From positions 1 to 37,782 of IMG/VR virus record IMGVR_UViG_3300030117_000497: a stretch of DNA of 37,782 nucleotides; one strand, 5' to 3'. The notes below the pieces were generated by a model that was not told the DNA's origin, ran no database searches, and saw only the letters and a program-made list of their open reading frames with translations. The stretch is from a virus. Shown here one piece after another: positions 32,141 to 37,782 of this stretch (position 1 is its first letter; each line of letters opens with the position of its first letter). The position numbers and the translations under genes were made by a program.

Positions 32141-32173
32141 ACTACTACATCTTTAATAACTAGAGAGGGAAAT

Positions 32174-32356
32174 ATGGATAGTGAAGAAATAAATAAACAG
32201 GTCGAGGAGTTCCTCAAGAAAGGAGGCTCGATCGAAAAGATTCCAGCAGGAACCAGCACAGAACGTGCACTGAGCGAGAAAAAGAAACTATTCGGGTTGT
32301 CTGGCAGACGACCAGGATTCGACAAAGAACGATTGATTTTAACACCGAAGGATTAA
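32174..32356 (+). CDS. Small protein with FLKKGGSIEKIPAG motif
   Basis: A 60-residue basic protein. EEFLKKGGSIEKIPAGTS is a motif seen in many tiny phage proteins; the rest is basic (GLSGRRPGFDKERLIL). RBS agagaggg lies before ATG 32174. A longer frame from 32078 crosses the structured RNA region and is rejected. Function unknown. Confidence 0.6.
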   Translation: MDSEEINKQVEEFLKKGGSIEKIPAGTSTERALSEKKKLFGLSGRRPGFDKERLILTPKD

Positions 32357-32358
32357 CT

Positions 32359-32679
32359 ATGAACACAGCAGGCGATTTTATGGCTCGACTCGATGACTTT
32401 CTACGAAGAGAGCAAGACGACGCGTGGAGCTACGATGTACTACGAGACAATGTCACAGGTAATCTGATGATAACGCTCAACATTTGGGATCTTCAAGCAC
32501 CTCGACGCGATACAGCGATCGAAGGACTCAATGAAATATGGGACAAACTAAACGAGCTTTGTATAGAAGAAGAGGTCGACAATTTAGAACCCTCTGTTTT
32601 GAAACTAGCCCAGTTTTTACAGACTGACATGGAAAGCGTAGGCTACGGCAGGTTCTACCACAAGCCAGAGGAGAAGTGA
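32359..32679 (+). CDS. Hypothetical acidic protein
   Basis: A 106-residue acidic protein (DDFLRREQDDAWSYDVLRDN; IWDKLNELCIEEEVDNLEPS). Mixed alpha/beta, no recognised domain. Starts 2 nt after the preceding stop; the next gene begins 1 nt after its own stop with an internal gaggag serving as RBS. Confidence 0.6.
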   Translation: MNTAGDFMARLDDFLRREQDDAWSYDVLRDNVTGNLMITLNIWDLQAPRRDTAIEGLNEIWDKLNELCIEEEVDNLEPSVLKLAQFLQTDMESVGYGRFYHKPEEK

Positions 32680-32680
32680 G

Positions 32681-32872
32681 ATGATTAAGGAAGATCAACC
32701 TGTGGACGTTTTAGCTGTTAGACGAAATGGTCTATGGACGTTAAAAATTTTCACACCAGAAAGCCAAAAGGCGAAAGAGGTGATCATGACAAGACATTGG
32801 TTAGACGGATGCAAGTTAATTGAGAACTGGATAGAGAAACAAGATGAGCTACAACAAAAGGAAGATAAATGA
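32681..32872 (+). CDS. Small hypothetical protein
   Basis: A 63-residue protein: a short beta-rich first half (VDVLAVRRNGLWTLKIFTPE) and a helical C-terminal half ending in charged residues. RBS gaggagaagtgag is strong. ATGA overlap with the next gene. No family recognised. Confidence 0.55.
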   Translation: MIKEDQPVDVLAVRRNGLWTLKIFTPESQKAKEVIMTRHWLDGCKLIENWIEKQDELQQKEDK

Positions 32873-33066
32873 AATCAATGGACAAACAACTCAAAGAGTT
32901 ACGAGATGCGGTCACTGACACTGCAACGAAAGCCGCTGCATTACGCTTAGTAGAGGCTGGTATAAAAGCAGAGGACATGGAAGCCATAAGGGCTGGATGG
33001 CAAATGGTTGACGGTCTTACCGAAAGTGCAGATTTATCATTGAACATACTAAACGGAGAAGACTAA
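32869..33066 (+). CDS. Small helical protein
   Basis: A 65-residue protein, almost entirely helical and alanine-rich (LKELRDAVTDTATKAAALRL; IKAEDMEAIRAGWQMVDGL). ATGA overlap with the gene before it. Function unknown; could be a small oligomerising protein. Confidence 0.55.
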   Translation: MKSMDKQLKELRDAVTDTATKAAALRLVEAGIKAEDMEAIRAGWQMVDGLTESADLSLNILNGED

Positions 33067-33108
33067 TGGATCTGAAGAGGAAAATGGAAAGCGTTGACAG
33101 TTGAGGTG

Positions 33109-33225
33109 ATGAGAAAATGTATTGTTTGTAACCGATGGACTGAGATGCGAAGGTTCCACACAACCGAGAAAAAAGGAGAATGGCCAGTTTATCTGCGAGT
33201 CTGCCAAAAGTGTCCCGCTCCGTAA
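33109..33225 (+). CDS. Mini zinc-finger protein (38 aa)
   Basis: A 38-residue protein with C4-I-V-C7 and C32-Q-K-C35 separated by 24 residues of basic and aromatic character (NRWTEMRRFHTTEKKGEWPV). The two CxxC pairs, the RBS gttgaggtg immediately before ATG, and the fit in an otherwise empty 150-nt gap make it a credible mini-gene. Its stop is just before the strongest promoter module (33226). Zinc binding is inferred from spacing. Confidence 0.6.
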   Translation: MRKCIVCNRWTEMRRFHTTEKKGEWPVYLRVCQKCPAP

Positions 33226-33271
33226 GTTCTTTTACCTTACTCCTTTACTTTCGGGCGGCTCCGCTTATACT
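33226..33271 (+). promoter_or_regulatory. Strong promoter module
   Basis: Upstream block gttcttttaccttactcc (33226-33243), -35 TTTACT (33244-33249), 16-nt spacer containing GGGCGGCTCCGC, -10 TATACT (33266-33271). Predicted start near 33278 is the first base pair of the hairpin that follows. Drives the gene at 33325. Confidence 0.72.
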
Positions 33272-33276
33272 ATAAA

Positions 33277-33294
33277 TAGGCGTTAACGCGCCTA
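33277..33294 (+). promoter_or_regulatory. 5'-terminal mRNA hairpin
   Basis: TAGGCG/CGCCTA with a TTAACG loop at the predicted transcript start, followed by an AT-rich leader and gatagaaaggaagaaagat as RBS. Same place and shape as in the other strong modules. Confidence 0.5.
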
Positions 33295-33324
33295 GGATTT
33301 TGATTGATAGAAAGGAAGAAAGAT

Positions 33325-33573
33325 ATGCCCAGACGCTATAAAATGCATAGCACCCGTAAGGTTGCTAGACCTTTACCTGACCGGCCCCTTAAACGGCCCG
33401 AGCCGTTACCTCATACGGTTGACCGAGCGGATTACCCGTCTCGACTACCGACCACAGATTGTACGCAGAAACGTACAGCTCAGAAGATTCCAGGAGTTAC
33501 CGTAGCACCCGCGTATAACAAAGGTGCTTACCAAGTTATTCCCGAGTCAGATATCAAACACATAGGAAGATAG
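33325..33573 (+). CDS. Basic proline-rich hypothetical protein
   Basis: An 82-residue strongly basic protein rich in R, P and K (PRRYKMHSTRKVARPLPDR). Probably disordered in its first half, then PGVTVAPAYNKGAYQVIPES. Could bind nucleic acid. ATG 33325 with RBS aaaggaagaaagat; an in-frame TTG at 33304 lies in the leader. Preceded by the promoter module at 33244. Confidence 0.6.
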   Translation: MPRRYKMHSTRKVARPLPDRPLKRPEPLPHTVDRADYPSRLPTTDCTQKRTAQKIPGVTVAPAYNKGAYQVIPESDIKHIGR

Positions 33574-33574
33574 T

Positions 33575-33796
33575 ATGGATATAAAAGAAGCATTACGGAT
33601 TGTGATAGACAACGTAGAAGTTAACGGCGACTACAATATCGAAAAAGCGATTACTGTCGTAGAGAATGCATTAGAGCTTCTACCAGTAATTAGCCACGGT
33701 GAGGGTCAGCCGTTCCACTACGTCGAAGAGTACGACGACGAGTTACACCCCGAGTGGGTTCGACGTGACGCTCTACACTCTAACCAACAACAATAG
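33575..33796 (+). CDS. Small acidic helical protein
   Basis: A 73-residue acidic protein: helical N-terminal half (IKEALRIVIDNVEVNGDYNI, then IEKAITVVENALELLP) that looks like a paired helix motif, and an extended C-terminus ending QQQ. 1 nt after the preceding stop. Function unknown. Confidence 0.58.
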   Translation: MDIKEALRIVIDNVEVNGDYNIEKAITVVENALELLPVISHGEGQPFHYVEEYDDELHPEWVRRDALHSNQQQ

Positions 33797-33804
33797 GAGG
33801 AAGT

Positions 33805-34053
33805 ATGACTTCATTCGATTTAAACGGTGGCACTGCAGCGGAATGGGCAAACCACCAAATTGGAGAGATGATCTCTATTCTCATTTCAGAAGTTAGCGAA
33901 TGGGAGCCTATGAGTGATCAAGGTGCGCACGACAAACGTAAGATGTTGTCTGCACTAGTTCGAAGGCAGAACGCTATGCTCGACTTAACAGGGGCCGATC
34001 GAATCTGGCAAGACCCAGAACACCTGCTAGGAACACTAAATGAAAACTACTAG
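33805..34053 (+). CDS. Small hypothetical protein
   Basis: An 82-residue helical protein (GEMISILISEVSEWEPMSDQ; KRKMLSALVRRQNAMLDLTG). Strong RBS aggaggaagt. Overlaps the next gene by 14 nt. No family recognised. Confidence 0.58.
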   Translation: MTSFDLNGGTAAEWANHQIGEMISILISEVSEWEPMSDQGAHDKRKMLSALVRRQNAMLDLTGADRIWQDPEHLLGTLNENY

Positions 34054-34354
34054 GTTTGACTCAGCAGATAAACTTACGTGGGAGCCTATCATCGACGACG
34101 ATACACAACAAGCGATGAACGACATGAGTGATATAGCTTATGTTGTAGATAGGGGGAGAAAGCCCTTCGTGTATGTGGGAAAGGGAAGAAGGCCACTTTC
34201 ATATGCAGGAGACATTAAAGGTGCTATGGGACCTGTCGGATTATACATCTATACGATGGAAGATGACGACTGGATATATGTAGCGCATATGATCAGAGAA
34301 GCCGAACACCAGTGTTTTTTATTTCGACATAGAAAAGGAGAAAATTGTGGATAA
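34040..34354 (+). CDS. Hypothetical alpha/beta protein
   Basis: A 104-residue protein: acidic N-terminus, then beta-strand pairs (RGRKPFVYVGKGRRPLSYAG, DDDWIYVAHMIREAEH). Contains one H-x-C. Overlaps both neighbours. Function unknown. Confidence 0.58.
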   Translation: MKTTRFDSADKLTWEPIIDDDTQQAMNDMSDIAYVVDRGRKPFVYVGKGRRPLSYAGDIKGAMGPVGLYIYTMEDDDWIYVAHMIREAEHQCFLFRHRKGENCG

Positions 34355-34559
34355 AAGACATGGATCAGCCTACGACCGAGGGTCAGCCGATGCGTACTAC
34401 CATCGACCCGAAGACCCTCACTACTACAAGAAAGCCAGCTACTCGTCGGATCGAGTAGACAAAAAAGATATGAGCGACGAACAGAAAGCTGAATATCTTT
34501 TAGGCTATTACGAAACGACAGACCGAAAAAACTTTGGAGAAACTGATGAAACGAGTTGA
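34347..34559 (+). CDS. Conserved small phage protein (GSAYDRGSADAYY family)
   Basis: A 70-residue hydrophilic protein starting with GTG. KRHGSAYDRGSADAYYHRPE and DPHYY, then EQKAEYLLGYYE, make up a motif set I recognise from many phage and plasmid mini-proteins of unknown function. RBS aaaaggagaaaatt is strong. Overlaps the next gene by 14 nt. Confidence 0.68.
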   Translation: MDKRHGSAYDRGSADAYYHRPEDPHYYKKASYSSDRVDKKDMSDEQKAEYLLGYYETTDRKNFGETDETS

Positions 34560-34737
34560 TGTGATGAAAATGTGTGCGATTTGTAAAGACCCAATCGACG
34601 TACAGAAGACGCCCGAGGGGGTGGTGTTTTGGACTGAAGGCCACAACGCTATGCCAGTGGTCGAGGGACGATGCTGTACGAGCTGCAACTACTCGGTTGT
34701 GATACCCGCTCGACTCGGGAGGGCGATCAATGCCTAG
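34546..34737 (+). CDS. Small treble-clef-like zinc protein
   Basis: A 63-residue protein with C10-A-I-C13 and C43/C44-T-S-C47 and a conserved TEGHNAMPVVEGRCCTSCN core. This EGHNAxP...GRCC-xx-CN pattern recurs in phages and likely forms a zinc-binding knuckle. ATG 34546 with RBS ttggagaaactg; an in-frame TTG at 34534 is an alternative. Overlaps the 34730 gene by 8 nt. Confidence 0.68.
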   Translation: MKRVDVMKMCAICKDPIDVQKTPEGVVFWTEGHNAMPVVEGRCCTSCNYSVVIPARLGRAINA

Positions 34738-35023
34738 AGAAGTAATCGAGTGGGAATGGGAGGAGGCGTTCGATAAGTTTGGATTCGGAGACGGTGACGG
34801 TTGGAACGGAACCGATATCGTCGCCGACTTTATCGAGAGCCTCGGATACGAAACACAGCGAGACGTGTGGGGGATTCATAACTATGTGATTATGGACGTT
34901 ATGGTGAGATGTGGACCGATACAGATATCGATCATCCCACTGAAGACGAATATTAATTACGACAACCCGCACGACTATCTACCGAGAGACTTGGTTAGAG
35001 AATTGGAGGCAAGATTTGATTAA
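34730..35023 (+). CDS. Hypothetical protein, copy A of a duplicated gene
   Basis: A 97-residue acidic protein. The first 40 residues (PREVIEWEWEEAFDKFGFGD, DGWNGTDIVADFIESLGYET) are almost identical to the truncated gene at the right edge of the window; DGDGWNGT is a striking acidic loop. The C-terminal half is a mixed alpha/beta tail (MDVMVRCGPIQISIIPLKTN). Overlaps neighbours on both sides. Function unknown; see the duplication finding. Confidence 0.68.
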   Translation: MPREVIEWEWEEAFDKFGFGDGDGWNGTDIVADFIESLGYETQRDVWGIHNYVIMDVMVRCGPIQISIIPLKTNINYDNPHDYLPRDLVRELEARFD

Positions 35024-35150
35024 CGCAGACTTATTTGAGTTTAGAAATTGGTTAGAGCAATGCCCGACTCACACTCCTGAAATAATCCAGGAGTTGAACG
35101 GGACAACATTTGTTGTGGTTTTTAGACCGAAAGAAGAGAGGGAAAGCTAA
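35016..35150 (+). CDS. Micro-protein with TTG start
   Basis: A 44-residue frame starting at TTG 35016 after a strong RBS (GGAGG, 6 nt spacing) inside the end of the 34730 gene. The product begins MINADLFEFRNWLEQC and ends in TTFVVVFRPKEERES. Its overlap, RBS and full use of the gap before the 35160 promoter support it. Function unknown. Confidence 0.5.
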   Translation: MINADLFEFRNWLEQCPTHTPEIIQELNGTTFVVVFRPKEERES

Positions 35151-35159
35151 ATCTTTTAT

Positions 35160-35210
35160 ATTCCTTTAGCTTACTCCTTTACTATGGCGGTACTCCCGCT
35201 AAGCTATACT
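35160..35210 (+). promoter_or_regulatory. Promoter module with long spacer
   Basis: Upstream block attcctttagcttactcc (35160-35177), -35 TTTACT (35178-35183). TATACT (35205-35210) is 21 nt away, longer than normal; TAAGCT at 35200 would give 16. The spacer GGCGGTACTCCCGCT resembles that of the 33244 promoter with a 4-nt insertion after it. Confidence 0.55.
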
Positions 35211-35215
35211 TACGC

Positions 35216-35238
35216 CCCGCGTACGCGCGGGATTTTTT
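35216..35238 (+). terminator. Terminator-like hairpin just downstream of promoter
   Basis: CCCGCG/CGCGGG with a UACG (UNCG-type) loop, followed after one A by six Ts: a textbook Rho-independent terminator shape. It lies at the predicted start of the transcript from the promoter at 35178. It may stop transcription from the upstream operon, while the new transcript begins within or beside its left arm. Confidence 0.55.
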
Positions 35239-35260
35239 AATCGATAGAAAGGAGAAAGAT

Positions 35261-35539
35261 GTGACGCGGATAGAAGAACTTGAAGCGCAAGTCGAAAAGC
35301 TAACTAGCCAATTAGCCGCTACCGAAAAGCTGCGAGTTGGTGAAAAAGCGGATATGGCCCGATACATAGGACATATCGTTGACGAAGTAACGAAAGAGTC
35401 TGGACCTGTAGATCTTGGTAAGATAGCTCTGGAAAGAAAGCGTTACGCGCCGGTTCGACAACAATTCGATTATATCGAATGGTACTTACAAAAACTAAAA
35501 AGTAAGTTATACGCAGAACATCTTCCAACCACTAACTAA
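35261..35539 (+). CDS. Small coiled-coil protein with GTG start
   Basis: A 92-residue protein. Residues 1-30 form a coiled coil (TRIEELEAQVEKLTSQLAAT), then a helical segment with ALERKRYAPVRQQFDYIEWY. GTG 35261 has RBS aaaggagaaagat in the conserved leader. First gene of the unit behind the 35178 promoter. Function unknown. Confidence 0.6.
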   Translation: MTRIEELEAQVEKLTSQLAATEKLRVGEKADMARYIGHIVDEVTKESGPVDLGKIALERKRYAPVRQQFDYIEWYLQKLKSKLYAEHLPTTN

Positions 35540-35554
35540 TAAAAAGGAGAAAGA

Positions 35555-36340
35555 ATGCTTAAAGAAGCAAAACTTTACCGAAACGACGACGAAGGCTTGC
35601 CATTCGTACGCAGTGAGCTAGGAAAAGCTCTCGAACCGATAACCGGAATTTTTTCAGTATTGAAACACGCGAGAGGAAAGGAGTTCTTGAACGTGTGGAA
35701 GTCTGAATTCACTCACGACAATATTACCGACTGCTGGTTTGCAAGAACGTACAAAGATGAAGACGGCCAGACTAAGTACTTGATTGACGACGGAGAATGG
35801 TTCGAGGAGACCGCCACTTACGACCGTGTATACGGGATAAGTGACGAAGACTGGAAAACTGTCAATGAAGGTGCGCTGCGAGTCGAACTACAGTACGCCG
35901 AGACAGAAGGCATAGGAATGGTCATAATGAGTCCTCAAGGCTTACGAAAACTACGCGATAGCGAGTCTCAAGCCCACCAAGACTTATACCGTACATTGAC
36001 ACAACTAGCTGACGGTTCGATAGACGAGCGGTTCGAAATAAGGGACATGGTCATTCATAGAGAATTCGTAGGATACGAGGATGGCGACTTCGAAAAGAAA
36101 GAGTTCAAAAAAGTAACGAAACCAAATTACTACATTTGGAACTTTAAGACCGGAGTAGACGGTACGTTCATAACACCTCAGAAGTGGCACTACTACGACG
36201 AGAACGGCAACGTACACTGGAGCGAGAACGACAGGATGTGGGAAGACAACCACGGAAGATGTCACCAACCAGTGGAGCTGATCGAGTCGTTAATAGAATA
36301 CAACTTACTATGGAAGATCACAGCAAACAACCTGATCTGA
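35555..36340 (+). CDS. Hypothetical protein, 261 aa
   Basis: The largest product in the small-gene region. Acidic, W/Y/D/E-rich, mixed alpha/beta (ISDEDWKTVNEGALRVELQY; NFKTGVDGTFITPQKWHYYD; MWEDNHGRCHQPVELIES). No catalytic motif or membrane segment is seen. RBS aaaaaggagaaaga is strong. Followed immediately by duplicated leader module A. Function unknown. Confidence 0.65.
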   Translation: MLKEAKLYRNDDEGLPFVRSELGKALEPITGIFSVLKHARGKEFLNVWKSEFTHDNITDCWFARTYKDEDGQTKYLIDDGEWFEETATYDRVYGISDEDWKTVNEGALRVELQYAETEGIGMVIMSPQGLRKLRDSESQAHQDLYRTLTQLADGSIDERFEIRDMVIHREFVGYEDGDFEKKEFKKVTKPNYYIWNFKTGVDGTFITPQKWHYYDENGNVHWSENDRMWEDNHGRCHQPVELIESLIEYNLLWKITANNLI

Positions 36341-36415
36341 GTAGTTCTCCGAGCGGCCTTACGAGGCCGCTTTAAGAAACACTTAGTTTCATTAACCAAT
36401 AGAAAGGAGAATTGT
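36341..36415 (+). repeat. Duplicated hairpin leader module, copy A
   Basis: Starts right after the stop codon with GTAGTTCTCCGAGCGGC and ends at the RBS of the next gene. Holds an 8-bp hairpin AGCGGCCT/AGGCCGCT with a UACG loop (36352-36371) and a second stem GAAAC/GTTTC with loop ACTTA (36376-36390), then ATTAACCAATAGAAAGGAG. No promoter motif is present in it. Nearly the same element recurs at 37255. Confidence 0.7.
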
Positions 36416-36781
36416 ATGGAAACGATAGCTGCGAACGGAAACGCTCTCATCGATCATTACCTGAACGACGACTTCTGGGACTTGAACGAACCAGAATTTG
36501 AAAGGTGTTTAGAATATCCTAAAGAGGAAGAAGTGATGCGACTCAACCTTGGCGAGTTGGTTTCACCACAAAATTTTGTTCTTGATCTGGATAAACACCC
36601 AGATATACACAACGTCGACTACCACAATTTTGGCAGTTACGAGGTAATCATTTTTAGGTGGGTAGACCCGCGAGGGCTTACAGAGCTTGACTTGTATTAT
36701 CCTGACAGATATTACAAATTCGATATCTGGCAGGGACAGACTATTAGTTACGAATTGTGCCGCTGGATTCCAGAGGACTAA
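36416..36781 (+). CDS. Hypothetical acidic protein
   Basis: A 121-residue acidic, aromatic-rich protein (HYLNDDFWDLNEPEFERCLE, FRWVDPRGLTELDLYYPDRY). Mixed alpha/beta. RBS aaaggag in duplicated module A. No family recognised. Confidence 0.6.
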   Translation: METIAANGNALIDHYLNDDFWDLNEPEFERCLEYPKEEEVMRLNLGELVSPQNFVLDLDKHPDIHNVDYHNFGSYEVIIFRWVDPRGLTELDLYYPDRYYKFDIWQGQTISYELCRWIPED

Positions 36782-36816
36782 CAGAAAGGAAAAGAACGAA
36801 AGCTAATTCTTTTAAA

Positions 36817-36863
36817 GTTCTTTACCCGTACTGCTTTTACTCGCGGTAGTCGCGGGTTAAAAT
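36817..36863 (+). promoter_or_regulatory. Strong promoter module
   Basis: Upstream block gttctttacccgtactgc (36817-36834), -35 TTTACT (36836-36841), 16-nt GC-rich spacer CGCGGTAGTCGCGGGT, -10 TAAAAT (36858-36863). Predicted start near 36870 is next to the hairpin that follows. It lies in a 140-nt gene-free stretch. Confidence 0.65.
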
Positions 36864-36872
36864 AACCGTAGC

Positions 36873-36886
36873 CCCGCGTAAGCGGG
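36873..36886 (+). promoter_or_regulatory. 5'-terminal mRNA hairpin
   Basis: CCCGC/GCGGG with a GTAA (GNRA-type) loop close to the predicted transcript start, followed by an AT-rich leader ending in ttgatagaaaggtag, as in the other modules. There is no T-run of terminator length. Confidence 0.5.
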
Positions 36887-36921
36887 ATTTATAAATTGAT
36901 AGAAAGGTAGAAAGAACCAAA

Positions 36922-37254
36922 ATGCAAAATTTAAAAATTGCTGATTTGACCGTAGCCGAAACACTTAGAGTAACTCCTGAGTTGATAAATATGCTGACGC
37001 AGGTAACTGCGAAAGAGTTTGGAAACTCACCCAACCTTGAGCTGACAGAGCTTGAGTTAGGGGATAGCGACCCGTGGGGATTTGGCGATAAAGCTATTTC
37101 ACCCGCCCGAGTGGACTTGACTATGTTACGAAAAACTAAAGCGATGGAACCAGGAGATGAGATCGTAGTTAGTTTTAAAAGTGACGGAAGTACGAAAGTT
37201 GTTGGACTGATATACGACGGCCATGGTCACGCATACACTGCTAGAATCATCTAA
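36922..37254 (+). CDS. Hypothetical protein
   Basis: A 110-residue protein with a helical N-terminus (LTVAETLRVTPELINMLTQV) and a beta-rich C-terminal half (DEIVVSFKSDGSTKVVGLIY). No recognised domain. RBS aaaggtagaaag. Its stop is followed at once by duplicated leader module B. Confidence 0.6.
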   Translation: MQNLKIADLTVAETLRVTPELINMLTQVTAKEFGNSPNLELTELELGDSDPWGFGDKAISPARVDLTMLRKTKAMEPGDEIVVSFKSDGSTKVVGLIYDGHGHAYTARII

Positions 37255-37334
37255 GTAGTTCTCCGAGCGGCTTTCGAAAGGAGGCCGCTTTAAGAAACAC
37301 TTAGTTTCATTAACCAATAGAGAGGTAGAAAGAT
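37255..37334 (+). repeat. Duplicated hairpin leader module, copy B
   Basis: Starts with GTAGTTCTCCGAGCGGC directly after a stop codon, as in copy A. AGCGGC/GCCGCT (37266-37271, 37284-37289) closes a larger loop that itself holds CTTTC/GAAAG. The GAAAC/GTTTC stem (37294-37308) and ATTAACCAATAG follow identically to copy A. Serves as leader for the gene at 37335. Confidence 0.7.
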
Positions 37335-37652
37335 ATGGATGAAGAGCTAAGAAACATAGTGGACTACAACCACTTGTTCAAACTGGCTGAAGAACGGTTT
37401 TACAACAAGATCGCAGACCCAGAAGAAATGTTCGAGTCTTGGGCTCAGTACAACACTAAGATTGACCACCTTGGAGGAGCCTTATTGATTCATATGGATT
37501 ACGGGTTTCTAGGGTCGACCGAGCACACCTACTGGGTGCTGTTGGAAAGCGGAGAAAGCCACACGATTGACAAACACACGTACAAAAACCTAAACGATGT
37601 GCTGTGGGAATGTTATTCAGAATCACCTTTCAGGGAGAAAGAACATGCCTGA
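37335..37652 (+). CDS. Hypothetical protein
   Basis: A 105-residue acidic protein (YNHLFKLAEERFYNKIADPE; GGALLIHMDYGFLGSTEHTY; WVLLESGESHTIDKHTYKNL). Mixed alpha/beta, no recognised domain. RBS agaggtagaaagat in duplicated module B. Overlaps the next gene by 8 nt. Confidence 0.6.
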   Translation: MDEELRNIVDYNHLFKLAEERFYNKIADPEEMFESWAQYNTKIDHLGGALLIHMDYGFLGSTEHTYWVLLESGESHTIDKHTYKNLNDVLWECYSESPFREKEHA

Positions 37653-37782
37653 AGAATTAATCGAGTGGGAATGGGAAGAGGCGTTCGATAAGTTTGGATT
37701 CGGAGACGGTGACGGTTGGAACGGAACCGATATTGTCGGCGACTTTATCGAGAGCCTCGGATACGGAGTCGAACGTGATTAC
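37645..37782 (+). CDS. Hypothetical protein, copy B of duplicated gene, 3' end cut by window
   Basis: The first 46 codons of a gene whose start (PEELIEWEWEEAFDKFGFGD) is nearly identical to the product of 34730-35023. The nucleotide match covers 106 nt with three differences, two of them silent. After GYG the two copies diverge. RBS agggagaaagaac. The remaining part is outside the window. Confidence 0.68.
   Translation, partial: MPEELIEWEWEEAFDKFGFGDGDGWNGTDIVGDFIESLGYGVERDY

Noticed and set aside
31947-32173. tRNA or tRNA-like gene in the gap
   Set aside because: GTTCAA resembles a T-loop, but no acceptor stem, anticodon arm or D arm could be drawn around it.
33066-33104. 12-codon frame (ATG at 33066) directly after the 32869 gene
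   Set aside because: Too short, with no motif; it may only serve coupling to the 38-aa gene.
1-37782. CRISPR arrays, insertion sequences, integrase or attachment sites
   Set aside because: No regularly spaced direct repeats, transposase or recombinase motifs were seen.

Overview
The window looks like part of the genome of a lytic tailed bacteriophage (Caudoviricetes), probably a marine, podovirus-like phage of a Gram-negative host. The evidence is the tight unidirectional gene packing with ATGA/TAATG overlaps, a lysis cassette with an M15 endolysin and a nested two-component spanin (which implies an outer membrane), large glycine-rich virion proteins, a family A DNA polymerase, and many tiny hypothetical genes. 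Capsid, portal and terminase genes are not present and presumably lie outside the window. No integrase, tRNA or CRISPR array was seen. All family names come from motif recognition by eye; no searches were run.

Layout. (1) 1-15331, plus strand: a truncated 2OG-Fe(II) oxygenase-like gene, two small genes, a P22 gp10-like DNA-stabilisation protein, then a lysis cassette (3221-5489: M15 endolysin, secreted peptide, EF-hand/holin-like membrane protein, membrane coiled-coil protein, i-spanin, nested o-spanin), then six large structural or ejected proteins (5489-15331). (2) 15328-17371, minus strand: an SNF2-type helicase, a roughly 400-nt AT-rich origin-like region, and a small zinc-ribbon gene. 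This zinc-ribbon gene sits between decayed remnants of tail-fibre-type TTGxxNxAVG repeats. (3) 17540-22273, plus: replication genes including an AEP/TOTE-like primase and a UvrD-like helicase. (4) 22333-28737, plus: a nucleotide/DNA modification and replication operon. It holds a conserved phage protein, a SAM methyltransferase, an alpha-glutamyl/putrescinyl-thymine pyrophosphorylase-like protein, a thymidylate synthase/dUMP hydroxymethylase-like protein, an NMAD1-like protein, family A DNA polymerase, a small HTH protein and a VRR-NUC nuclease. (5) 28868-37782, plus: a DUF932-like gene and about 25 very small genes in short operons. These operons are headed by a recurring promoter module (TTTACT at -35, a TATACT-like -10, then a hairpin at the predicted mRNA 5' end).

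How it may work together. The primase, two helicases and Pol A form a phage replisome. The thymidylate-synthase-like, pyrophosphorylase-like and NMAD1-like genes suggest that thymine in the phage DNA is hypermodified, probably against host restriction; the kinase such a pathway normally needs is not in the window. The small-gene region is probably expressed early or in the middle of infection from the repeated promoter/leader modules.

The most unusual items are the hypermodification cluster, the tail-fibre repeat relics around the origin-like region, the promoter-plus-5'-hairpin family and its promoterless duplicated variant, a candidate structured RNA at 31950-32140, and an octapeptide GR(T/A)(L/M)SD(K/R)D shared by two virion proteins.
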